From Liolophura sinensis (taxonomy: Eukaryota; Mollusca; Polyplacophora; Chitonida; Chitonidae), in contig NC_088301.1 in the NCBI RefSeq assembly GCF_032854445.1, positions 2,976,001 to 3,040,000 on the forward strand: a stretch of 64,000 bases of DNA, given 5' to 3'. Below are positions 43,531 through 64,000 of this stretch, one piece after another. Positions within the stretch are counted from its first letter, which is position 1; each line of letters begins with the position of its first letter. The position numbers and the translations under genes are program-made. The notes beneath the pieces were generated by a model. The model had not been told where the DNA came from, ran no database searches, and saw nothing but the letters and a program-made list of their open reading frames with translations.

Positions 43531-44329
43531 GTCTAACGATCGTTTAAAACACAGATGTTGCAATACAAACTCTACAAATACAAATATTCTATGTTCGGTG
43601 TCTTAAATTTCCTTCACTTATTCCAGGAAACATTGGAGGTGGTCAAGTCAGAGTGGAGGCGCCATTTAGCAATATCATTAGATAAAGATGCCTCAACATT
43701 TGTCTTGCACAATGTTCCAGAAGTGTCTATATGGCATGTATGTAAGACAATCAGATGTACAGTTTTTCATTTAAATGGTACAAACGCTTTTATAGCTTAT
43801 ATAAGTCCTTCAGCTGCCATGCAACAGAGTATAATAAAAGCATGATGTTGGAATAATGTAATTTCCCAGTATTTGTGATGATACAATATCAAAGGTAGCG
43901 AAAAAGTTTGACCACAGGATTTGATCACCAACGAGTGTTACCCATTTGTAATTAATAAGGTCGATTCTGCAATGCAAATTACTAAGAACGTTTTTCAAAA
44001 TAAAAGTTTCATATACAGTACATGCACATAAGTTATGGCAACGCAATCATCACAAGTGATGACACACACATATCTAATATCAAATCTGGACTGATTAAAG
44101 ACTAACACTTTTCAGTGTAATATATTCAATTAAGATTTATGTTTAATTGAGAAACTATGCTTTGTCCAGATTCAAGCCAGCTTGCCAAGTTCTATGCAGG
44201 GTGGAACTACGATAAATGGTAGGGCTGATTAAATGTAAGAAACCTTACACATAGAATCCATGATAGAAAATATGATTTCGGTGAAATATTTTGAGAAAAA
44301 CTATCTTCATGATTTCCAGTTATTGATTA
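43531..44329. other. Convergent intergenic region / 3' side of ZP-C3
   Basis: A 96-codon frame at 43555-43845 (+) has no recognised domain. The region may include the ZP-C3 3' UTR; no polyadenylation signal was assigned. Confidence 0.3.
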
Positions 44330-61253
<16,924 letters not shown>

Positions 61254-62370
61254 CTGGCAAAAGAAGACAAAACATTTTTCTACAGTTAATTATTTTATTA
61301 GACAACTTTATCAACGCTCGTATGACTTCAAACTATTAGATTTATCAATCTATGGTTTCAGGAAATTTTGTGTCAGCATCTTTTTTTGTTACTGGTAAAA
61401 TCTTGTCTTTATGGGAAAGAGGCCATTCTGGTTTGGCCGCAAGCTTGCTTATGTGCTTATGTGTCATACAAGGTTGACTCTTAATTGCTCTTAAAAGAAA
61501 AGCCTTTGTTGTAATCTGTGTGCTATACTAGCTTGTTTCCCCTTACCCACCGGCCTTAAGGCGTCACACAACTTTGTTAGATTGTAAGTTGATTGTAAGT
61601 TATAACTATTGTAGCCTGCAATCCATGTCTGCAAGAGGTTCTTGATTGTAAGTTATAGCTAGGATCTTGATTTACAGTTAACATAGGCTTACGATTCCTT
61701 TGTGCAAGTGGCACCAGAGCATTACACAAGATTTATCTTCTGGCTACTCGTAACCACCACTTAACTGTTTTGTGATTCTCAACATTTACCCCTGATTACA
61801 CAAAAGGCCAATAAGAGAAAATAGAGTAAAAAAAGTTGGCGGAAATGGGACAATAATATAATGTTATTCATCAAAGATGTCCACATTTGCACAATTACTG
61901 GTCCAAGGTGTGCGAACCGGGCACCTCTAACTGAAGCGATGTAAAAATCATTAAATGATGACCTTTTAAAAACACTTTAACAGCTTTTTGTAACTGTCAA
62001 TATTTATATGAATAAACCGAGGGCCATCGCAAATGTTTTATCCTTAGAAGGGTTAAAATATAAAAACAGACGTCGCTACATAATTGCATGATTCCAGATC
62101 TCGTGTGCATTTGTTTCGGGTCCGTAGAACATTGCTGTACGTGTTAGATGAAACTCATCATGATAAAAGAGAGTAGTGAAAATGCCTCTGTATCTTGTTT
62201 TTGAATTTGTTTTCACGACATTAAACCAGTATGAAATACTGTTTGTAGTTCAAATATCTTTAACAAAATTTACTCCAAGACCGAAAACAAGTAGAATAGC
62301 ATCTTTAATAACAGCAGAAAACCTGAGGGCTTCCCGCCGCAGCTAAAAGAGATTTAGAAGCGCATGTGCG
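61254..62370. other. Upstream intron of ZP-C3
   Basis: It was searched on the minus strand for a short ATG exon with a hydrophobic peptide and a phase-1 donor; none was convincing. Confidence 0.4.
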
Positions 62371-62373
62371 CGT

Positions 62374-62545
62374 GTATTTATTTATTTGTATATGACTGGT
62401 TATAAAGCCGTATTCAATTTCACTTACGAGACGGCGGTAAGATTTATTGGTGAAGACTACTACAACCATTCGCCAGGTACCTGAAAAACTTTCTGACTGA
62501 AAACCTTCGTCGATTAATAGAGAGCTAGATTTGAACACTCGGCCT
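62374..62545 (-). mobile_element. Degenerate SINE copy (minus)
   Basis: TTATTTATTTGTATATGACTG, GCCGTATTCAATTTCACTTA and a decayed central block are visible. Confidence 0.5.
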
Positions 62546-62595
62546 CCCTGCTGAAGGCTGGCTCGTACACATAATCATTAACTCCATCAGTAAAT

Positions 62596-62700
62596 TTGTT
62601 TATTTGTTTATTTATTTGATTGGTGTTCTGCGCGGTACTCAGTAATATTTAACTTATACGACGGCGGCCAGCATTATGGTAGGAGGAAACCGGGCAGAGT
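62596..62700 (-). mobile_element. SINE copy, 3' part only (minus)
   Basis: TTTATTTATTTGATTGGTGT, CGGTACTCAGTAATATTTAA and GGAGGAAACCGGGCAGAG are present; the rest is missing and an AATAAT run follows. Confidence 0.82.
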
Positions 62701-62934
62701 AAAAAAATAATAATAATAAAAGAATAAAATAGAGTCGGACACCTCAATCGGTCGACACCGATGTAAACTGTAAATTTACACCAATTTTAAATTGACTATA
62801 TGTACAGTTACAAAAATCTGGAATTCATTATTTAGTTATTTCGTTGTTTATTTGCCTGTTAATATATTTGAGCTTTACGTCATACCAAAGAAATACAGCG
62901 ATGGATTGTCAATGCGTAGAATACATATTTAGTA

Positions 62935-63070
62935 AAGCTTGTAATTACGAACAACAATTGCCTTACTCCGATGCATAACATATATGCAGACCCAGTTCTA
63001 TGTAACAGAACAAACTTACCCCGATGCATGAGATATATACAGACACAGTTCTATGTAACAGAACAAAGCT
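62935..63070. repeat. About 60-bp direct duplication
   Basis: CCGATGCATAACATATATGC and CAGTTCTATGTAACAGAACA recur as CCGATGCATGAGATATATAC and CAGTTCTATGTAACAGAACA. Confidence 0.75.
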
Positions 63071-64000
63071 GTTCACTTATATATGATTCCAAAAACTAAT
63101 CTGTCCAAGGGAAGGGAATCATAAAGCAGGGGAATACTGTGTTTTTTGAGTGAGGACAGAATAGAATATGTTATTGCTGCAAGCTGTGGTGTTATATATG
63201 TCAGCCTTGTTCTGTCATTCTAAGAGAGTTCTTGTGTGTGAGTACGTGGATGTTGTGTTGTTTTTAACATAATATTATATGGCAGTAACTTAAACTATTT
63301 CACCATCACTCAAAAATGTTATTAACATGTTAAATTCAACAGGTTATTTTTTTTGGAAAGTGTACATTGGATTATTGGGTATCTGAGACAATTACACTGA
63401 GGATTTTGTACGTTTAAAAGGGTGCCGTCACTTTTATTCTTTTCCCAATTGATGACAGGCTTTATTTTCGTCGATTTAACGGTTTTAATTTGTTCCAGAT
63501 AATGAATTATTTAGTTATCGGGAACAAATTATTTCACTAACAGAGACGAAGTAATCCTTTAGATCGACGAAAATATTATCCGCCTTCGTTCTGGATTTTT
63601 CAGTGTGTAAGACAACCTGAAAATTCAGATAAAATGCAGTAATCCAGGTAAATAAAAACAAATTGATGAAACTGTGTTAATAAATGTGTCAGTTTTCGCA
63701 GGTTGAGGTTTATAATCATCTTAATAATAGGAGCGTTAATATTGAGCGCGAAAATGTTTCTCTTTTAATCCTAAATCGTATTTTGTTAGGCTAAACCTTT
63801 GCAAAATAATACTGATATTATGTTAAATGCTTATAATAAGTGTAGACATTCATGCGCCGACTTGAAATCAGTGGAAATGATAAAGAAATCTGTGCATACA
63901 GTACCCTCAGAGCGAACCTCATATAGCATGTAGGGTTTATACTATATGGGTGAAAGTATCAAACGCACATTGTTTAGTGCACTGTTACGCAGCTAGTGAT
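63071..64000. other. End of window, nothing identified
   Basis: No supported gene, repeat array or RNA gene was seen. Confidence 0.4.

Noticed and set aside
62990-63030. Possible signal-peptide exon of ZP-C3 on the minus strand (ATG then CATCGGG and GTAAGT)
   Set aside because: Only about four codons precede the donor and the peptide is not hydrophobic; the sequence is part of a local duplication.

Overview
The window is animal nuclear DNA: AT-rich and intron-rich, with short exons in long introns, many interspersed SINEs, several microsatellites and large minisatellite or satellite arrays. The SINE family (tRNA-like head, conserved central block, tail ending in TAAATAAATAAA) and the EGF plus zona pellucida (ZP) gene architecture point to a lophotrochozoan, most likely a mollusc. 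That placement is inference, because no species-specific marker was recognised.

The real protein-coding content is three paralogous genes for secreted or membrane EGF-EGF-ZP proteins, assembled here exon by exon from splice sites, phases and homology between the copies. ZP-A (+, about 179-4742) has its 5' half outside the window and carries an apparent frameshift just after its furin site. ZP-B (+, 21228-40039) is complete: ten exons and 455 residues, with signal peptide, two EGF-like domains, ZP-N, ZP-C, a GRRKRE cleavage site, one membrane segment and a short tail. ZP-C3 (-, 61253-44330) has the same plan, but its signal-peptide exon was not found. ZP-A and ZP-B are head to tail; ZP-B and ZP-C3 converge, with stop codons 4.3 kb apart. 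Intron phases agree at every comparable junction, and some exon lengths are identical (143 nt in A and B; 129, 137 and 169 nt in B and C3), so the genes are recent-to-moderate duplicates.

Layout: 1-4.7 kb, ZP-A 3' half; 4.7-21.2 kb, intergenic DNA with SINEs, a 68-bp minisatellite (8.2-9.0 kb) and a decayed mobile gene pair (RecQ-like helicase on +, DUF6589-like on -, 11.6-14.0 kb); 21.2-40.0 kb, ZP-B with 28-bp and 31-bp arrays, a (TA)n tract touching an acceptor, and decayed exon copies; 40.0-44.3 kb, convergent intergenic DNA; 44.3-61.3 kb, ZP-C3, whose larger introns hold a 4-kb 82-bp satellite, a 34-bp array, a roughly 60-bp array, a 21-bp array and a 2.5-kb 23-bp array; 61.3-64 kb, SINE fragments and unassigned sequence.

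In such proteins the ZP module polymerises after furin-type cleavage releases it from the membrane, building extracellular filaments or coats. Related mollusc EGF/ZP proteins are known from shell matrix, and ZP proteins from egg vitelline envelopes, so a matrix or coat role is likely; which one cannot be told from sequence. No prokaryotic features, CRISPR arrays, rRNA genes or convincing tRNA genes were seen.
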